This document shows, in pieces, positions 8,800 through 18,586 of a stretch of DNA of 64,000 nucleotides. The notes under the pieces were generated by a model. It searched no databases, was not told the origin of the DNA, and saw nothing but the letters and a program-made list of their open reading frames with translations. Source of the stretch: Alphaproteobacteria bacterium (GTDB lineage Bacteria; Pseudomonadota; Alphaproteobacteria; Caulobacterales; Hyphomonadaceae). Location of the stretch: assembly GCA_018827375.1 (NCBI GenBank), contig JAHJYW010000014.1:1-64000 (forward strand), given 5' to 3'. A program made the position numbers and the translations under genes. Each line of letters begins with the position of its first letter. Within the stretch, counting starts at the first letter, position 1.

Positions 8800-9315
8800 A
8801 TGATACTGAATATTCTTGGCGCAGGATTTCTTGTTCTCTGCATCTTTGCGGCGATGCTTGATATCAATCGGCTCACCATTCCGAACTGGCTCAACCTGTC
8901 CATTGTCGGCCTGTTCATTCCGGCTGCGGCGGTTTCGGGACTGCCCATGGAAATGCTGGGCGGACACCTCATGGTCGCCGCGCTGACTTTCCTCATCGCC
9001 TTTGGCCTGTTCGCCTTCAACATTGTCGGGGGAGGGGACGCGAAGATGATTCCCGCCGTCATGCTGTGGCTGGGGCCTGATGCGGGCATACCATTCATAT
9101 TCCATATGGCACTTGCCGGCGGAGCGTGCGCCCTGCTGATCCTGCTTGTGCGGCGTATCATGCCGGCCGCTGCGGTGCCGGGAATTGTCCGTGCGCCTTT
9201 CGAGGAAAATGCAGGTGTTCCATATGGTGTGGCGATTGCGGCAGGAGCGATCCTGGCGGCTTCGGCGTCTCCACTCCTTTCTGATTTATTAAATCAACTG
9301 GGTGCTTTGAGTTAA
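8800..9315 (+). CDS. cpaA: CpaA, prepilin peptidase (TadV)
   Basis: A 171-residue polytopic aspartic peptidase of the A24A family that cleaves the Flp pilin leader. DINRLTIPNWLN supplies the first Asp region and NIVGGGDAKMIPAVML supplies the GxGD motif; these are the two catalytic aspartates. The frame extends upstream to 8698, but ATG 8800 is preceded by CGGAGG (8785-8790). The upstream codons overlap the terminator region and would be unusual. It is followed by a 100-bp gap before cpaB. Confidence 0.92.
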   Translation: MILNILGAGFLVLCIFAAMLDINRLTIPNWLNLSIVGLFIPAAAVSGLPMEMLGGHLMVAALTFLIAFGLFAFNIVGGGDAKMIPAVMLWLGPDAGIPFIFHMALAGGACALLILLVRRIMPAAAVPGIVRAPFEENAGVPYGVAIAAGAILAASASPLLSDLLNQLGALS

Positions 9316-9326
9316 CCAAGCCTTAG
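9312..9326 (+). promoter_or_regulatory. CtrA-like box before cpaB
   Basis: TTAA (9312-9315), seven bases, then TTAG (9323-9326). This matches the CtrA consensus TTAA-N7-TTAA at seven of eight defined bases, with the favourable CC after the first half. It overlaps the cpaA stop codon and lies 100 bp upstream of the cpaB start, so it could mark a cell-cycle-controlled promoter for cpaB onward. Confidence 0.4.
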
Positions 9327-9416
9327 GCCCAATCATGGAAGTGTCTCGACTGGACGGGGGGTTCCGCATAGTCGCAGTTCGCCTACCGGGTTCAGTCTTT
9401 AGAGGGAGTGGCGCCT

Positions 9417-10259
9417 ATGTCGCCCATGCGTCTTATTATTCTGGTTGGTGCTGCCATGGCGGCCATGGCAGCGGCTTTCCTTGTGCGCAACATGTCGAAA
9501 CCCACGACGGTTACGGAGATCGTTCCGGAAATCCAGACGCAGGTTCAGGAAGTCTCTGAAGTTCAGATCCTGGTCGCGCGCCGCAACCTTGAGATTGGCG
9601 ACCGCCTGGCGACCAGCGATTTCGAATGGGCGCCGTGGCCGAAGGCAAATGTTGCTGAAGGGTACCTGACCGAAGCCAAGGCACCAGACGCCATCGAGCA
9701 GGTTGCCGGCGCCATCGTGCGCATACCCATCTTCAATCGCGAGCCAATCAATCCCGCAAAACTTGTCCTGACCTCTGATTCCAGCGTCATGGCAGCAATC
9801 CTGTCGCCGGGCATGCGGGCGATGTCGGTCGAAATCTCCACGGAGTCAGCGTCAGGCGGCTTCATCCTGCCGAATGACAAGGTCGATGTGATCCTGACAC
9901 ATGAGATTCAGGTTCAGACGGAACAGATGGTAACCGAGCGCCCGTCGACAGCGACGATCATCAAGAACGTCCGCGTTCTGGCCATCGACCAGGTGTTCAA
10001 GCCGGATGAGGATGGCGGCTCTTCCCAGATAGGCAATACTGCGACGCTCGAACTTTCTGAAAAGGAAGCAGAGCTGATTGCGCAGGCCCAGAGAATGGGA
10101 ACCCTTTCACTGGCCTTGCGGCCCTGGTCTGATGCCGGCGAAGGCCAGAGCCGGGATTCGCGCACAGACTTGCTGACGGGGGGCTCCGGGATGCAGGGCG
10201 GAATTACGGTTTTCCGCAATGGCACACCGACAACAACAACAGGACTTGGGGGAAGTTGA
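9417..10259 (+). CDS. cpaB: CpaB/RcpC, Flp pilus assembly protein
   Basis: A 280-residue protein with one N-terminal membrane segment (LIILVGAAMAAMAAAFLV). An SAF-like domain (VARRNLEIGDRLATSDFEWAPWP) follows, then the RcpC segment AILSPGMRAMSVEI and ILPNDKVDVILTH. CpaB is thought to sit in the periplasm and work with the secretin CpaC. GTG 9408 is a possible start, but ATG 9417 is better placed after AGAGGGAG (9401-9407). It is followed directly by cpaC with the stop and start regions touching. Confidence 0.9.
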   Translation: MSPMRLIILVGAAMAAMAAAFLVRNMSKPTTVTEIVPEIQTQVQEVSEVQILVARRNLEIGDRLATSDFEWAPWPKANVAEGYLTEAKAPDAIEQVAGAIVRIPIFNREPINPAKLVLTSDSSVMAAILSPGMRAMSVEISTESASGGFILPNDKVDVILTHEIQVQTEQMVTERPSTATIIKNVRVLAIDQVFKPDEDGGSSQIGNTATLELSEKEAELIAQAQRMGTLSLALRPWSDAGEGQSRDSRTDLLTGGSGMQGGITVFRNGTPTTTTGLGGS

Positions 10260-10261
10260 GA

Positions 10262-11830
10262 ATGAGACTTCAGTCTCCCTTGAGGGGTGGCCTTCTACTG
10301 GCCGTCGCGGCCATGGGGCCGGGTTTTGCCTATGCTGCCCCCAATGACATGGGAACGGTGATCACCGCGCCCGGGCAATCGAGCGTGTCGCAACAGGTGA
10401 CACTGGGCCTTAACAAATCCCTGATCATTGACCTCGAATATCCGGCTGCGGATGTCGTGATCACCAATCCGGCTATTGCCGACGCCGTCGTGCAGACATC
10501 CCGGCGGATCATTTTCCGCGGTGTGAAATACGGCCAGACAAATGCTTTTGTTTTCGACCGTGACGGCAACCAGCTCCTGAACTTGGAAATTAATGTCGAA
10601 ACCGACATGACCAGTCTTCATCAGCTGATCGAACGCCACATTCCCGATGCCCGCGTGAATGTTGAGGGCCTGAACGGCAACGTCCTGATCACCGGTAGTG
10701 TGGATGACATGGCGCAAAACGACCAGGTGGAGCGTCTCGTCTCCGCTTTCATCGGCGCGGCCGACGGGACCCAGATCGTCAACATGGTCGAAATCGCTGC
10801 CAAGGACCAGGTCATGCTGGAAGTGCGCATCGTCGAGATGCAGCGAACCGCGATCAAACAGCTGGGCATCAGCCTGTCTGGGACACCCGCCTTTGGCGAC
10901 ATGGCTAAGCTGGTCGAGAAGCAATTGTTTTCCGATACCAATGGGGATGGCATTCCTGAAGATACGGGAACAACGGGTCTTGTGCCCGGATTGCCGCAGA
11001 GCTTTGCCGGCAACGTAAGCGCCAGCAATAGTTTCCCGATCCAGGGCAGGGCAATTGGGGGCCTCGGCGGCACCCTGTCCTATTCCAATTATGTTGGCGC
11101 AGACCTTCAGTCGAGCGTCGGGATCGCGCTGGACGCTCTGGAACGTATCGGTATCGTTAAGACGCTGGCCGAGCCAAACATCGTTGCGATGTCTGGCGAG
11201 AGTGCCAAGTTCCTAGCTGGCGGCGAGTTTCCCGTGCCCGTCGGCCAGGATCGCAACGGCAACGTGACAATCGATTTCAAGCCTTATGGCGTGGGGCTTG
11301 GCTTCACGCCGGTCGTGCTTTCCGAAGGCCGGATCTCGCTCAAGGTCTCGACGGAAGTTTCGGAACTTACGTCTCAGGGCGCTTTCCAGGGGGACACACG
11401 GTCGGTGATCGACAGCGATGGTAACATTACGCAAGTCGCGGGCGTCACCATTCCGGCCCTCTCGGTGCGCCGTGCTGAATCCGTGATTGAGCTGCCTTCA
11501 GGCGGCTCAATGATGATGGCGGGCCTGATTCAATCGAAGACACGCCAGACGCTGGACCAGATCCCTGGCTTGAAAAAGCTGCCGGTTCTTGGCGCGCTGT
11601 TCCAGTCGCGTGACTTCCTGCAGGACGAATCCGAACTGGTTGTCATCGTGACGCCCTATCTGGTCGACCCGACACAGAAGGATCAGCTGCGCACACCTGC
11701 GGATGGCTATGCCAACGCATCGGACGCCAAGACCATCTTCTTCGGCAAGCTGAACGAGCAATACGGCAAGGACGGTGCGCCTGTGGACGCAGAAAACTAC
11801 CGGTCCCCCGTTGGATTTATTGAAGAGTAA
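10262..11830 (+). CDS. cpaC: CpaC/RcpA, outer-membrane secretin of the Flp pilus
   Basis: A 522-residue secretin with a signal peptide ending near AYAA. Its N-terminal pilus-type domain contains KSLIIDLEYPAADVVITNPAIADAVV. A BON-like segment (LNGNVLITGSVDDMAQNDQVERLV) and the C-terminal secretin domain with VPVGQ and the closing SELVVIVTPYLV follow. It forms the outer-membrane pore through which the pilus passes. An in-frame TTG overlapping the cpaB stop (10256) is less likely than ATG 10262. It is part of the cpaB-to-tadC transcription unit. Confidence 0.93.
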   Translation: MRLQSPLRGGLLLAVAAMGPGFAYAAPNDMGTVITAPGQSSVSQQVTLGLNKSLIIDLEYPAADVVITNPAIADAVVQTSRRIIFRGVKYGQTNAFVFDRDGNQLLNLEINVETDMTSLHQLIERHIPDARVNVEGLNGNVLITGSVDDMAQNDQVERLVSAFIGAADGTQIVNMVEIAAKDQVMLEVRIVEMQRTAIKQLGISLSGTPAFGDMAKLVEKQLFSDTNGDGIPEDTGTTGLVPGLPQSFAGNVSASNSFPIQGRAIGGLGGTLSYSNYVGADLQSSVGIALDALERIGIVKTLAEPNIVAMSGESAKFLAGGEFPVPVGQDRNGNVTIDFKPYGVGLGFTPVVLSEGRISLKVSTEVSELTSQGAFQGDTRSVIDSDGNITQVAGVTIPALSVRRAESVIELPSGGSMMMAGLIQSKTRQTLDQIPGLKKLPVLGALFQSRDFLQDESELVVIVTPYLVDPTQKDQLRTPADGYANASDAKTIFFGKLNEQYGKDGAPVDAENYRSPVGFIEE

Positions 11831-11841
11831 GGGATATCCGA

Positions 11842-12552
11842 ATGAACCCGAAGCTTAAAACAGCCAATATGCTACTCGCTGCGGGCCTGTGCCTCGCTGG
11901 CTTGGCAGCTTGCTCGAGCCATGCGCCAACGGCCGTGCCGTCGTCCTACCTGCAAGGTACGGCGCTGGACCGCAACGCCATCGGCGTCTCCAAGCGGACC
12001 GAGTTCCTTGAAATCAAGATTGATCCGATGTCGAGCGAACTCACCCAGAAGGACAAGGCGCGCATAGAGGATTTCGTTCGCACCTATCGCACCAATGGGC
12101 ATGGGCCGCTGATCGTGTCGCTGCCTGAAACCAGCGACAATTCCCAGCTTGCAGTGGAAGCCATTGTCACCGCGCGTGAGATCGCGTGGCAGAACGGTGT
12201 CGAGTATGAAGAAATTGCTGGCAGCAGCCATGGCGCAAACTCCGATGCGTCGGAACCGATGATCATGGCGTTCCAAGTGTATGACGCGATCAAGCCCGAC
12301 TGTAAGTCGATGGCGGAATATGACGTGGCCGACATTCGGTCGAACAATGAAATGCCGAGCCTTGGCTGCTCGATCCGCACGAACCAGGCCGCCATGATCG
12401 CGGACGCCGCCGACCTTCTGGGTCAGCGTGAACTGGATCAGGGCGACGGCGGGCGTCGCAAGGTCATCCTCGAAAAATTCCGCCAGGGCGAGTCAACCGC
12501 ATCGGCCCGCACTGCAGCCGAATCCGGCGCAATATCCAGTGCGGTCAACTAG
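11842..12552 (+). CDS. cpaD: CpaD, Flp pilus lipoprotein
   Basis: A 236-residue CpaD-family protein. The lipobox LAAC lies near residue 24, so it should be a lipoprotein that helps secretin localisation or stability. Conserved features include FEIKID-like LEIKIDPMSSELTQKDKARIEDFVRTYRTNGHGPLIVSLP and, near the C-terminus, PSLGCSIRTNQAAMIADAADLL. It is located between the secretin and the CpaE ATPase, which is the standard gene order. Confidence 0.9.
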   Translation: MNPKLKTANMLLAAGLCLAGLAACSSHAPTAVPSSYLQGTALDRNAIGVSKRTEFLEIKIDPMSSELTQKDKARIEDFVRTYRTNGHGPLIVSLPETSDNSQLAVEAIVTAREIAWQNGVEYEEIAGSSHGANSDASEPMIMAFQVYDAIKPDCKSMAEYDVADIRSNNEMPSLGCSIRTNQAAMIADAADLLGQRELDQGDGGRRKVILEKFRQGESTASARTAAESGAISSAVN

Positions 12553-12585
12553 ACGCGACGTGTCGAAGAGAAGGACGAAACTATA

Positions 12586-13983
12586 ATGTCGAAAGAGAAA
12601 GCGCTCTTTGAAGACGAATTCGACGCAGACTTCGATGATGTGTTCGCTGAGGAACGCGAACTGGATCCTCTTGAGGTGCCAGCGAATGATTCGTTCGACA
12701 GCTTCCTGAACAGCGATGACCTGCTGGCACCGCCTGAGCAGAAGCCCGTCATGGCCGACCAGCCGATCTTCACGATGCCGGATTCCACTGGCGGCGATGC
12801 GCCCCTGCCTGCCATTTCCATCAAGGTGTTCTATGAGCGCGAGGAAACGCGCATGATGATGGACGTGTGTGCGCGCGACCGTCGCATGGGCCGCGCCACC
12901 CTCGAGGCGATCCCCGGCGGTATCCCGGCAGCGATCGACTTCATGCAGAACAATCCGACTCCGAACCTTCTGATGATCGAGTCCTCGTCACCGGCCCACC
13001 AGATCCTTGGTGAGATTGACGCACTGGCAGAGCATTGCGACGAGAATGTTCAGGTCATGGTCGTCGGCGTAGTAAATGACATCAAGCTCTATCGGCAGCT
13101 CGTGGCACGCGGCGTCAGCGAATACCTGGTGCCGCCGTTCGAGCCGATCCAGATCATCCGGTCCATTTCCAGCCTGTTCGTCGATCCGGACCGGCCCTTT
13201 GTCGGCAAGCAGATTTCCGTGATTGGCGCAAAGGGCGGGGTAGGGTCCTCCACCATCGCGCATAACCTTGCCTGGGCACTGGCCGAGAACGTCCTCGTGA
13301 ACACAACGCTTGTGGACCTGGATCTCTCTTTCGGCACCACGGCGCTAGACTTCAACCAGGAAACGCCGCAGACCATCGCCGATGCGCTGCTCGCGCCCGA
13401 GCGCGCTGATGATGCCGTCATCGAACGCCTGCTCGCCAAGGCGACAGACCGGCTCTCCCTGTTCACCGCACCGGCCTCGATCAACCAGATCATGGACATT
13501 TCGGACGAAGCCTTCACGACCGTAATTGAAAGTGTTCGCCGCAACGTGCCCTACATGGTGCTCGACCTGCCGCACACCTGGAGCCGCTGGGTGCAGCGTA
13601 CGCTGGTCGCATCGGACGAGGTCATCATCGTTTGCCAGCCCGACCTTGCCTCGCTTCGCAATGGCAAGAACTTCATCGACCAGCTCAAGGGCCAGCGTCC
13701 GAACGACAATCCACCGCGCCTCGTGCTCAACATGAGCGGCGTTCCGAAACGCCCGGAAATTCCCGTCAAGGATTTCGCGGCGGCCATCGGCGTCGAGCCG
13801 GAAATCATTCTGCCTTTCGAGCCTGAACTGTTCGGCACGGCAGCCAATAATGGCCAGATGATTTCCGAAACCGACGCGGCCTCGCGCTCCTCCATGGCTA
13901 TCGACCATCTCGCATCCGTCCTGACCGGACGGTCCGTGGTAAAGCCGGACAAATCCTTCCTCAAGAAACTCCTCGGCAAGTAA
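12586..13983 (+). CDS. cpaE: CpaE/TadZ, ParA/MinD-like localisation ATPase of the pilus
   Basis: A 465-residue protein. An acidic N-terminus of about 75 residues precedes a receiver-like domain without obvious phospho-site function (residues ~80-200). The MinD/ParA ATPase domain begins at about residue 210. Its deviant Walker A is AKGGVGSSTIAHN, with Ser replacing the second lysine position, as is usual in CpaE. TTLVDLDLSFGTTALDF and MVLDLPHTWS correspond to the switch and Walker B regions. TadZ/CpaE places the pilus machine at a cell pole. The N-terminal acidic extension is Asp/Glu-rich and probably disordered. Confidence 0.92.
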   Translation: MSKEKALFEDEFDADFDDVFAEERELDPLEVPANDSFDSFLNSDDLLAPPEQKPVMADQPIFTMPDSTGGDAPLPAISIKVFYEREETRMMMDVCARDRRMGRATLEAIPGGIPAAIDFMQNNPTPNLLMIESSSPAHQILGEIDALAEHCDENVQVMVVGVVNDIKLYRQLVARGVSEYLVPPFEPIQIIRSISSLFVDPDRPFVGKQISVIGAKGGVGSSTIAHNLAWALAENVLVNTTLVDLDLSFGTTALDFNQETPQTIADALLAPERADDAVIERLLAKATDRLSLFTAPASINQIMDISDEAFTTVIESVRRNVPYMVLDLPHTWSRWVQRTLVASDEVIIVCQPDLASLRNGKNFIDQLKGQRPNDNPPRLVLNMSGVPKRPEIPVKDFAAAIGVEPEIILPFEPELFGTAANNGQMISETDAASRSSMAIDHLASVLTGRSVVKPDKSFLKKLLGK

Positions 13984-14006
13984 ACTCAATTGAAAGGGCC
14001 CCTTAG

Positions 14007-15488
14007 ATGGCCTTCGGCAAGCGTTCAGGATCACCAGATACGTCAGCGCCAGCAGCGCCAAGACCGGCGGCTCCCGTGGCGCAGCCGCGACCGCAGGTAT
14101 CCAAGCCGAAGGTGCCTGATGCTGTTCAGGTAAAAGGGGCGCCGAAGCTTCAGGCGACAGCGCCAAAGAAGTCCGAACCAAAGCCGGAACCTGTTCGCAA
14201 GGTCAACCAGCAGTCCGAGCAATATTACGCAACAAAAACAACGGTCTTCAACGCACTCATCGACACGATCGACCTGTCGCAGCTGGCCCAGCTTGACGCC
14301 GAAAGCGCGCGTGAAGAGATCCGCGATATCGTGGTCGAGATCATCAGCATCAAGAATGTGCTGATGTCGATTTCCGAGCAGGAACAGCTGCTCGACGACA
14401 TTTGTAACGACGTGCTCGGCTACGGCCCGCTCGAGCCGCTCCTGGCCCGTGACGACATTGCCGACATCATGGTCAATGGCGCGGACACGACCTACATCGA
14501 GGTCAACGGCAAGATCGAGCGCACGAATATCCGCTTCCGTGACAATGCCCAGCTGATGAACATCTGCCAGCGCATCGTGAGCCAGGTTGGCCGCCGCGTG
14601 GATGAAAGCTCACCTATCTGTGACGCGCGCCTTCTGGATGGCTCACGTGTGAACGTTATCGCACCGCCGCTGGCGATTGATGGCCCCACGCTGACCATTC
14701 GTAAGTTCAAGAAGGACAAGCTGCAGCTGCAGGACCTCGTGAACTTCGGATCAATCAGTGAGGCTGGCGCGGAAGTGCTGCGCATTATCGGTCACTCCCG
14801 CTGTAACGTTCTGATCTCCGGCGGTACGGGCTCGGGTAAGACCACACTGCTGAACTGTCTCACCGCTTTCATCGAACCCGGCGAGCGCGTCATCACCTGC
14901 GAAGACTCCGCCGAGCTCCAGTTGCAGCAGCCGCATGTCGTGCGCCTTGAAACGCGCCCGCCGAACATTGAAGGCTCGGGCGAGATCACGATGCGTGAAC
15001 TGGTCAAGAACTGCCTGCGTATGCGCCCGGAACGCATCATCGTCGGCGAGGTTCGCGGACCGGAAGCGTTTGACCTCCTGCAGGCCATGAACACAGGCCA
15101 CGATGGGTCGATGGGCACACTGCACGCTAACAGCCCGCGCGAAGCGCTGAGCCGTGTGGAATCCATGATCACGATGGGCGGCTTCTCGCTGCCCGCCAAG
15201 ACGATCCGCGAGATGATCGTCGGGTCGATCGATATTGTTGTTCAGGCGTCGCGCCTGCGTGACGGTTCGCGCCGCATCATGTGCATCACCGAAGTGATGG
15301 GCATGGAAGGCGATACGATCGTGCTGCAGGACGTTCTGAAATTCGAGATGGATGGCGAGGACGAAAACGGCAAGATTATCGGCACCCACCGTGGCACGGG
15401 TGTTGGTCGCCCGCGCTTCTGGGAGCGTGCGTCCTATTACAATCTTGAGCGTGAACTCGCTGCAGCGCTTGACGCGCTGGGGAGCTGA
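14007..15488 (+). CDS. cpaF: CpaF/TadA, pilus assembly and retraction ATPase
   Basis: A 493-residue type II/IV secretion ATPase that powers Flp pilus polymerisation. A Pro/Ala/Lys-rich extension of about 65 residues precedes the N-terminal helical domain. Walker [10 protein letters not shown] lies near residue 272. The Asp box ([11 protein letters not shown]), the [14 protein letters not shown] Walker B segment and the His box ([14 protein letters not shown]) follow in order. The start ATG 14007 is preceded by GAAAGGGGCC. It lies in the operon between cpaE and tadB with gaps of only a few bases. Confidence 0.95.
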   Translation: MAFGKRSGSPDTSAPAAPRPAAPVAQPRPQVSKPKVPDAVQVKGAPKLQATAPKKSEPKPEPVRKVNQQSEQYYATKTTVFNALIDTIDLSQLAQLDAESAREEIRDIVVEIISIKNVLMSISEQEQLLDDICNDVLGYGPLEPLLARDDIADIMVNGADTTYIEVNGKIERTNIRFRDNAQLMNICQRIVSQVGRRVDESSPICDARLLDGSRVNVIAPPLAIDGPTLTIRKFKKDKLQLQDLVNFGSISEAGAEVLRIIGHSRCNVLISGGTGSGKTTLLNCLTAFIEPGERVITCEDSAELQLQQPHVVRLETRPPNIEGSGEITMRELVKNCLRMRPERIIVGEVRGPEAFDLLQAMNTGHDGSMGTLHANSPREALSRVESMITMGGFSLPAKTIREMIVGSIDIVVQASRLRDGSRRIMCITEVMGMEGDTIVLQDVLKFEMDGEDENGKIIGTHRGTGVGRPRFWERASYYNLERELAAALDALGS

Positions 15489-15491
15489 TCC

Positions 15492-16520
15492 ATGGATAGC
15501 AGCCTGATGGTCTTTGCCGTTGCCGGTCTCGCCTTTTTGGCGCTGGCCGGTATCGGTCTCGCTTTCACCAGCGGGGAAGGGGACGCTGCGAAGAAGCGCG
15601 CCAAAGCCATTGGTGCGGGCGTGTCGGCCGGCAAGGTGCGCGGCAAGGTCCATGACGAGAATTCCAAGCGCCGCGCCAAGACAGAGGCAATGCTCGACAA
15701 TTTGCGCAAGCAGGACAAGGAGCGGCGCAAGTCGATCACGCCGCGCGATGTCGCCTCGAAGATCTCGCAGGCAGGCCTCGAACTGCCGGTAACCGCTTTC
15801 TGGATCGGCTCGTTCGTGCTCGGCCTGGTCTGCGCTTTCGTCATCTACCTGTCAGGGGCAGATGGCCTTGTGATTTCGGGCATCTCTTTCAAGAGCAAGC
15901 CGGTCATGATCGCCGGCGCATTTCTCGCAGGCTCGCTTGGCTTGCCACGCTATATTCTCGGGTTCCTGACCAAGAGCCGCTACAAGAAGATGATTAACCA
16001 GTTCGCTGATGCGCTCGACATTATCGTGCGCGGTGTCAGGTCCGGCCTGCCGCTCAATGAATGTATCCGCATCATTGCCAAGGAAAGCTCCGAACCGCTG
16101 CGCAAGGAATTCGTTACGCTGGCCGACAATCTGGCCATGGGCGCTGGTCTCGATCGCTCGCTGAACAGTTTCTACAAACGGGTGCCGCTGCAGGAAGTGA
16201 ACTTCTTTGTGATCGTGCTGATGATCCAGGCTAAGGCAGGTGGTAACCTGTCCGAGGCGCTGGGGAACCTGTCGACCGTTATCCGTGCCCGCAAGATGAT
16301 GCGCGAAAAGGTCAAGGCGCTATCGTCGGAAGCCAAGGCGTCAGCCATGATTATTGGTGTGCTGCCATTCGCCGTTGGCCTGATGGTGTTCATGACCACG
16401 CCCGATTACATCATGCAGCTCTTCATTACTGAGACAGGTCACGTCATCCTGGCCGTGGCGGCAACGATGATGGGTATGGGTGTCATGGTCATGCGCAAGA
16501 TGATCAACTTTGACATGTAG
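15492..16520 (+). CDS. tadB: TadB, inner-membrane platform protein of the Flp pilus
   Basis: A 342-residue type II secretion F-type protein with an N-terminal membrane segment and three C-terminal ones. The cytoplasmic GspF-like domain contains FADALDIIVRGVRSGLPLNECIRIIAKESSEPL and QAKAGGNLSEALGNLSTVIRARKMMREKVKALSSEA, typical of TadB. Together with TadC it makes the membrane platform on which CpaF acts. It starts three bases after the cpaF stop, so coupling is likely. The lysine-rich segment at residues 35-85 is a cytoplasmic linker. Confidence 0.93.
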   Translation: MDSSLMVFAVAGLAFLALAGIGLAFTSGEGDAAKKRAKAIGAGVSAGKVRGKVHDENSKRRAKTEAMLDNLRKQDKERRKSITPRDVASKISQAGLELPVTAFWIGSFVLGLVCAFVIYLSGADGLVISGISFKSKPVMIAGAFLAGSLGLPRYILGFLTKSRYKKMINQFADALDIIVRGVRSGLPLNECIRIIAKESSEPLRKEFVTLADNLAMGAGLDRSLNSFYKRVPLQEVNFFVIVLMIQAKAGGNLSEALGNLSTVIRARKMMREKVKALSSEAKASAMIIGVLPFAVGLMVFMTTPDYIMQLFITETGHVILAVAATMMGMGVMVMRKMINFDM

Positions 16521-16531
16521 GGCGGCTGGCG

Positions 16532-17560
16532 ATGTATGATTTCCTTGTAAGCTTCACCCATCCCGAGACGCTCGCGGCCTATCTCGTCGCGGCGGCTGTC
16601 TTTGCGACATTTGTGACGGTCTTCCTGCCTTACCTGAAGGGCGACAAGCTGGAGACGCGCCTCAAGGCTGTGTCGAACCAGCGCGAGAAGCTTCGCAAGC
16701 AGAGCCGCGCCGCGCTCGAGACAAAGGGCCTGCGCCGTGAAGACAAGAGCATGATGGGCGCGATTTCCTCCAAGCTAAATCTTGCCCAGGCTCTCGAAGA
16801 CCCGAACGTGGTCAAGCTGATGAACCAGGCCGGCCTGCGCGGTCCAGGTCCGATCTCGGCTTTTTACTTTGCCCGTATGGCCATGCCGTTCGCAGGGCTC
16901 GTGCTGACCTTCTTCTATATCTTCTTCGTCAATGATTTTGGCCTCAATCCGGCGATGAAATACGGCTCGCTCGCCTTTGGCATGGCCGCCGGTTTCTATG
17001 CGCCGAACCTCTATGTCTCGAACCTTGCGGCCAAGCGCCAGAAGTCGATCATGCTTGGCTTCCCGGATTCGCTCGACATGCTGCTGATCTGCGTCGAGGC
17101 GGGCATGTCGATCGAACTCGGCTTCAACAAGGTCAGCCAGGAGATCGGCTCTGCCTCGCCTGAACTGGCTGAGGAATTCGGCCTCACGGTCGCTGAATTG
17201 TCCTACCTGCCTGATCGCCGCCTGGCCTATGACAATCTCGCCTTGAGGACGGGGCATGAAGGGGTGAAGGCTGTCTGTATGGCGCTGTCGCAGGCGGAAC
17301 GTTACGGCACGCCGCTGGGCGATGCGCTGCGCGTGATGGCCAAGGAAAACCGCGAGATGCGCATGTCGGCGGCCGAGAAGAAGGCGGCGGCATTGCCCGC
17401 CAAGCTGACGGTGCCGATGATCCTGTTCTTCCTGCCTGTCCTTTTCCTTGTCGTGCTTGGCCCGGCCTATATCAAGTATCAGGACATGCAGAGCAAGAAT
17501 GATGCGGCGCCGGATCTGACAACGACCCAGATCGAGCGCCCCGTGAAGGACGTTGGTTAG
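16532..17560 (+). CDS. tadC: TadC, inner-membrane platform protein of the Flp pilus
   Basis: A 342-residue GspF-type protein with the same length and layout as TadB. There is a membrane segment near residues 15-33, a pair near 105-155, and one at the C-terminus (TVPMILFFLPVLFLVVLGPAYI). GFPDSLDMLLICVEAGMSIELGFNKVSQEI and ALSQAERYGTPLGDALRVMAKENREMRM are TadC signatures. It is the last gene of the plus-strand pilus operon and is convergent with tadD. No clear terminator is visible in the 66-bp gap that follows. Confidence 0.93.
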   Translation: MYDFLVSFTHPETLAAYLVAAAVFATFVTVFLPYLKGDKLETRLKAVSNQREKLRKQSRAALETKGLRREDKSMMGAISSKLNLAQALEDPNVVKLMNQAGLRGPGPISAFYFARMAMPFAGLVLTFFYIFFVNDFGLNPAMKYGSLAFGMAAGFYAPNLYVSNLAAKRQKSIMLGFPDSLDMLLICVEAGMSIELGFNKVSQEIGSASPELAEEFGLTVAELSYLPDRRLAYDNLALRTGHEGVKAVCMALSQAERYGTPLGDALRVMAKENREMRMSAAEKKAAALPAKLTVPMILFFLPVLFLVVLGPAYIKYQDMQSKNDAAPDLTTTQIERPVKDVG

Positions 17561-17626
17561 GAAAATCTCATTGCGGGTTGAGCCAGTATGAACATGGCTG
17601 CGTCTGAATCTGTCTGATCTGAAAGC

Positions 17627-18586
17627 CTAGTTGGGGCGGCGAAGGCGCAGGCCGGTATCGCTTGTTTCCGGCAGGGCTTCTGGCATGTCGCTGACAGGGG
17701 TCGACGTCGCTGCTGCTGGACGTTCGGCCGCGGGACCGGACGGACGCGGCGTGGCCGGCAGCTTGCCCAGCTCAGCCTTTTCCGCGAGCGCGTCCCATGT
17801 GCGGGTCGGCTGCACCATTTCGCGAAGCAGTTCTGCATTCTGCTCGATAATGCGCGTCGGTGCATTGCCGCCGCTCGCGGCTTTCATTTCCACATACTTA
17901 CCCTGCAGTCCCAGCACGAGCGCGAGGTTTTCCTTCACGCGCGTATCTGTATCAGGTTGGGCGTCGGCCAGCCGCAGCTTGGCCTCGGCGCCGGCAAGGT
18001 CACCGGCGAGCGCAAGCGAGAGGCCGTAATTGGCCAGCGTCGACGTCCGCGTCGGTTCGATCGCGAGGGCGCGTTCATAGGCTGCCTGCGCATCGGCATG
18101 GCGATCAATCTGGTCGAAGGCCGTGCCGAGCGCCGCCCATGCTTCGGCCCGTTGAGGCTCCAGCGTGGCGGCCTGGCTATAGGCCTGGATCGCGGCGGAA
18201 AAATCCTGCTTGGTCGATAGGGCGCGGCCCAGAACCATCAGCAGGTCGGCGCTGTCGGGATGGATGACCATGACCTGCGAGAGCACATCGATGGCGCGGT
18301 CGTCGCTGCCGATCTCGCGCAGGGCCTTGGCAAAGGTGATGGCGGTTTCGAGGTTTTCAGGGGCCTTTGTATATTCCTTGGACCAGAAGTTTGCCTTGGT
18401 CAGCGGGTCGGCGCGGTTGGCAGCGGCGACTTCCTCCGGACTGGCCGGCTTCATCGCTTCTTCCATCGCCTTTTCAAGCTCGGCCTTCTGGGCCTTTTCC
18501 TGTTTTGACGCGGTGCTCGCGCAGCCCGTCGTTGTCGCAGCCAGGACAAGCGCGAGAACAGCCAGTGACGTTTTGACTCTGGACAT
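17627..18586 (-). CDS. tadD: TadD, TPR lipoprotein of the pilus locus
   Basis: A 319-residue lipoprotein with lipobox TTGC near residue 21. A charged linker and about four TPR units at residues ~90-220 follow (for example AIQAYSQAATLEPQRAEAWAALGTAFDQ). The C-terminus is Pro/Ala-rich. TadD assists secretin assembly. The frame is open to 18646, but ATG 18586 begins the only lipoprotein signal peptide and has GGAG upstream. It is convergent with tadC. Confidence 0.88.
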   Translation of the reverse strand: MSRVKTSLAVLALVLAATTTGCASTASKQEKAQKAELEKAMEEAMKPASPEEVAAANRADPLTKANFWSKEYTKAPENLETAITFAKALREIGSDDRAIDVLSQVMVIHPDSADLLMVLGRALSTKQDFSAAIQAYSQAATLEPQRAEAWAALGTAFDQIDRHADAQAAYERALAIEPTRTSTLANYGLSLALAGDLAGAEAKLRLADAQPDTDTRVKENLALVLGLQGKYVEMKAASGGNAPTRIIEQNAELLREMVQPTRTWDALAEKAELGKLPATPRPSGPAAERPAAATSTPVSDMPEALPETSDTGLRLRRPN

